Source of the DNA: Candidatus Babelota bacterium
Lineage (GTDB): Bacteria; Babelota; Babeliae; Babelales; JAUPTZ01
Reading direction: 5' to 3'
DNA length: 5,827 nucleotides
Assembly (NCBI GenBank): GCA_030917105.1
Contig: JAUPVI010000068.1
Span: forward strand, 1 to 5,827
Part shown: positions 5,461 to 5,827 of the stretch, one piece after another
Position numbering within the stretch: the first letter of the stretch is position 1
Layout of the letters: every line of letters starts with the position of its first letter
Program-made: the position numbers and the translations under genes
The notes under the pieces: generated by a model
The model's database searches: none
The model's input: only the letters and a program-made list of their open reading frames with translations
What the model was told of the DNA's origin: nothing

Positions 5461-5826
5461 TTAGGATTTTTTGGTGCGGCCGCGTTTTTGGCCTTTTTTT
5501 GCTGGTTTTGCCAGCGGCTCATCAAAAGAAATGCCAGCCTTTAAGCTTGTTTTCTCAAGGTTTCGTAGCCATTCTTGTTCTTCTTCAAGAAGGGTTATTG
5601 CTGAGCTATCATCAGCGATTGCCGCTTGTTTGAGGAGGGCGCTTACATACTCATGTGTTATTTCGAGCAGGTCGTTGAGCGTTGGAGAGTGCTTTTTGAC
5701 CAGTGCTTTGACCTCTTTAAGTCGGGCAAGGGAGTCGCTCTCTGTGCCTTGTTTGGCTGCTTGCGCTGCAAGGTAATCTTGGTACACCTTTTGCTTCATC
5801 TCATTACATTCCTCTTGTAGTTGTTT
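5461..5826 (-). CDS. Charged helical protein with Lys/Arg-rich C-terminus, 5' end probably outside window
   Basis: I do not recognise this protein. An ATG at 5799 would give 112 residues, but the frame stays open to the window edge, and the upstream codons read KQLQEECNE, which blends smoothly into MKQKVYQDYLAAQAAKQ as one helix. I therefore treat it as 5'-truncated. An AGAGGAA 10-15 bases before ATG 5799 could be a ribosome binding site, so a start there is not excluded. The visible part is mostly helical: about 23-36 (LARLKEVKALVKKH), 40-60 (TLNDLLEITHEYVSALLKQ) and 66-85 (SAITLLEEEQEWLRNLEKT). It ends in a flexible basic tail (98-112, KPAKKGQKRGRTKKS) like those of nucleic-acid- or ribosome-associated proteins. 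There is no signal peptide or membrane helix, so it is likely cytoplasmic, unlike its exported neighbours. A promoter and a hairpin separate it from the next gene. Confidence 0.7.
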   Translation of the reverse strand, partial: KQLQEECNEMKQKVYQDYLAAQAAKQGTESDSLARLKEVKALVKKHSPTLNDLLEITHEYVSALLKQAAIADDSSAITLLEEEQEWLRNLEKTSLKAGISFDEPLAKPAKKGQKRGRTKKS

Positions 5827-5827
5827 T

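Overview
The window looks like a bacterial chromosome segment from a double-membrane (Gram-negative type) organism: it encodes an outer-membrane secretin and five neighbouring genes of which four carry export signals. GC content is moderate and the genes are tightly packed, with several ATGA start/stop overlaps. I see no tRNA, rRNA, CRISPR array, insertion sequence or phage gene. A host-associated candidate phylum such as Dependentiae (TM6) would fit the mix of a pilus-type secretin and many small secreted orphan proteins, but this is an impression and not shown by any marker.

Left half, + strand (1-3336). The window opens inside uvrC, the nucleotide-excision-repair endonuclease. It keeps the four cysteines, the UVR region and the RNase H-like catalytic residues, but stops right after the last catalytic motif, so the usual C-terminal tandem helix-hairpin-helix is absent. 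After about 200 bases holding only very short frames comes a 123-residue membrane-anchored protein that resembles a reduced PilO/GspM-type assembly protein. It overlaps by ATGA a secretin of the PilQ/HofQ/GspD superfamily. These two probably form one transcription unit for an outer-membrane channel (type IV pilus, DNA uptake or type II-like secretion).

Right half, - strand (5826-3339). All genes here read leftward. From right to left they are: a charged coiled-coil-like protein whose frame runs off the window edge; a hairpin and a good sigma70-type promoter; three small exported proteins in a probable operon (a Ser/Thr/Asp-rich acidic protein, a Glu/Ala-rich coiled-coil protein, and a short protein with a Gly/Pro/Arg-rich basic tail); a perfect 16-bp-stem terminator hairpin; and an exported fasciclin (FAS1) domain protein. 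The FAS1 gene ends 2 bp from the secretin stop in convergent orientation with no visible terminator between them.

Taken together, the right half is a small 'secretome' island next to a secretin gene. Whether the secreted proteins use that channel is only a hypothesis from proximity. The most interesting items are the secreted operon with oppositely charged partners, the reduced PilO-like/secretin pair, and the shortened UvrC.
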